From positions 682,001-746,000 of the forward strand of contig NZ_JABFDF010000001.1 of assembly GCF_013403985.1 (NCBI RefSeq): a stretch of 64,000 nucleotides of DNA, read 5' to 3'. The notes beneath the pieces were generated by a model, which worked only from the letters and a program-made list of their open reading frames with translations, had not been told where the DNA came from and made no database searches. Each line of letters begins with the position of its first letter. Within the stretch, counting starts at the first letter, position 1. The DNA comes from Winogradskyella ludwigii (GTDB lineage: Bacteria; Bacteroidota; Bacteroidia; Flavobacteriales; Flavobacteriaceae). This document shows, in pieces, positions 63,777 through 64,000 of the stretch. A program made the position numbers and the translations under genes.

Positions 63777-64000
63777 TTAAACAGTTACTAATTGTTTAGA
63801 ACTAATAGTAACCTCTTTACCATTAACTAAAATTTGTAAATCATTATCTCCTTCTAATTCAAAACGAGTTTCATCTTGACTAACACTCACTTTAATTATT
63901 TGATGTCTAAAATTCACTTTAAACGAATAGCCTTTCCATTGACTTGGAATTTTTGGTTCAAAAGACAACGTATCATTTTTAATACGCATACCACCAAAAC
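63777..64000 (-). CDS. GH65 family protein (maltose phosphorylase-like), C-terminal end only
   Basis: The frame is open to the window edge; the first in-window ATG (63989) is internal. The sequence FGGMRIKNDTLSF, then EPKIPSQWKGYSFKVNFRHQ, matches the C-terminal beta domain of GH65 phosphorylases and hydrolases (usual length 750-770). It would split maltose with phosphate to glucose and beta-glucose-1-phosphate. About 75 residues are visible, so the exact specificity is not decided. Confidence 0.85.
   Translation of the reverse strand, partial: FGGMRIKNDTLSFEPKIPSQWKGYSFKVNFRHQIIKVSVSQDETRFELEGDNDLQILVNGKEVTISSKQLVTV

Overview
The window reads as chromosomal DNA of a marine-type member of Flavobacteriaceae (Bacteroidota). 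The sequence is AT-rich, with SusC/SusD pairs, many lipoproteins whose signal ends in a Cys, promoters of the TAnnTTTG type, few Shine-Dalgarno sites, a mevalonate pathway and a starch/maltose locus. The genus cannot be fixed from sequence alone. No tRNA, rRNA, CRISPR array, integrase, transposase or phage gene was seen; this is a mosaic of short metabolic operons rather than an island.

Bases 1-9615 (+): a SusC C-terminus, SusD, a Na+/solute symporter, a degenerate Cys-rich metallophosphoesterase-like protein, rhodanese, two glycosyltransferases of the arsenosugar-associated families TIGR04282 and TIGR04283, a purine nucleoside phosphorylase, a sterol-desaturase-type oxygenase and a DUF547 lipoprotein. 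This resembles the accessory part of an arsenosugar (or related 5'-deoxyadenosyl-derived sugar) locus, but the methyltransferase ArsM and radical-SAM ArsS genes are not in the window. Bases 9616-14434 hold a PPP-type phosphatase, a CarboxypepD_reg-like protein, an Omp85-like barrel and a GH113-like lipoprotein. Bases 14532-21076 (+) form a run of FAD oxidoreductase, membrane polyferredoxin and three glycosyltransferases; a terminator for the opposite strand lies inside the last gene.

Bases 21120-27282 (-) carry a polyamine operon: arginine decarboxylase, agmatinase, a deoxyhypusine-synthase-like enzyme, a GNAT/carbon-nitrogen-hydrolase fusion and a small acidic protein. It is preceded by a ~285-nt leader with a 50-codon open frame. 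A decayed transglutaminase-like pseudogene follows at 27458-28019. Bases 28031-34003 (-) hold a lipoprotein, a pseudouridine-synthase-like protein lacking the catalytic Asp, a nitrilase, a UbiA prenyltransferase, mevalonate kinase, diphosphomevalonate decarboxylase and a DUF1697 protein.

Bases 34357-42921 encode a hybrid histidine kinase, a YhiN-type flavoprotein, a DUF2254 membrane protein and a 1232-residue lipoprotein that joins a phosphoesterase, a possible kinase-like middle and an Omp85 barrel. Bases 42994-49160 (-) look like a thiol/redox-stress cluster: EgtD, EgtB, hydrolase-OsmC fusion, DUF427, flavodoxin-like reductase and SelO. Bases 49354-52999 hold an HD phosphohydrolase fused to a Pycsar-effector-like membrane domain, facing a large GAF protein. 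Bases 53102-64000 (-) are the enzyme part of a starch/maltodextrin utilisation locus: GH65 (partial), GH13, GH31, GH13, GH13, GH97 and a small surface-type protein.
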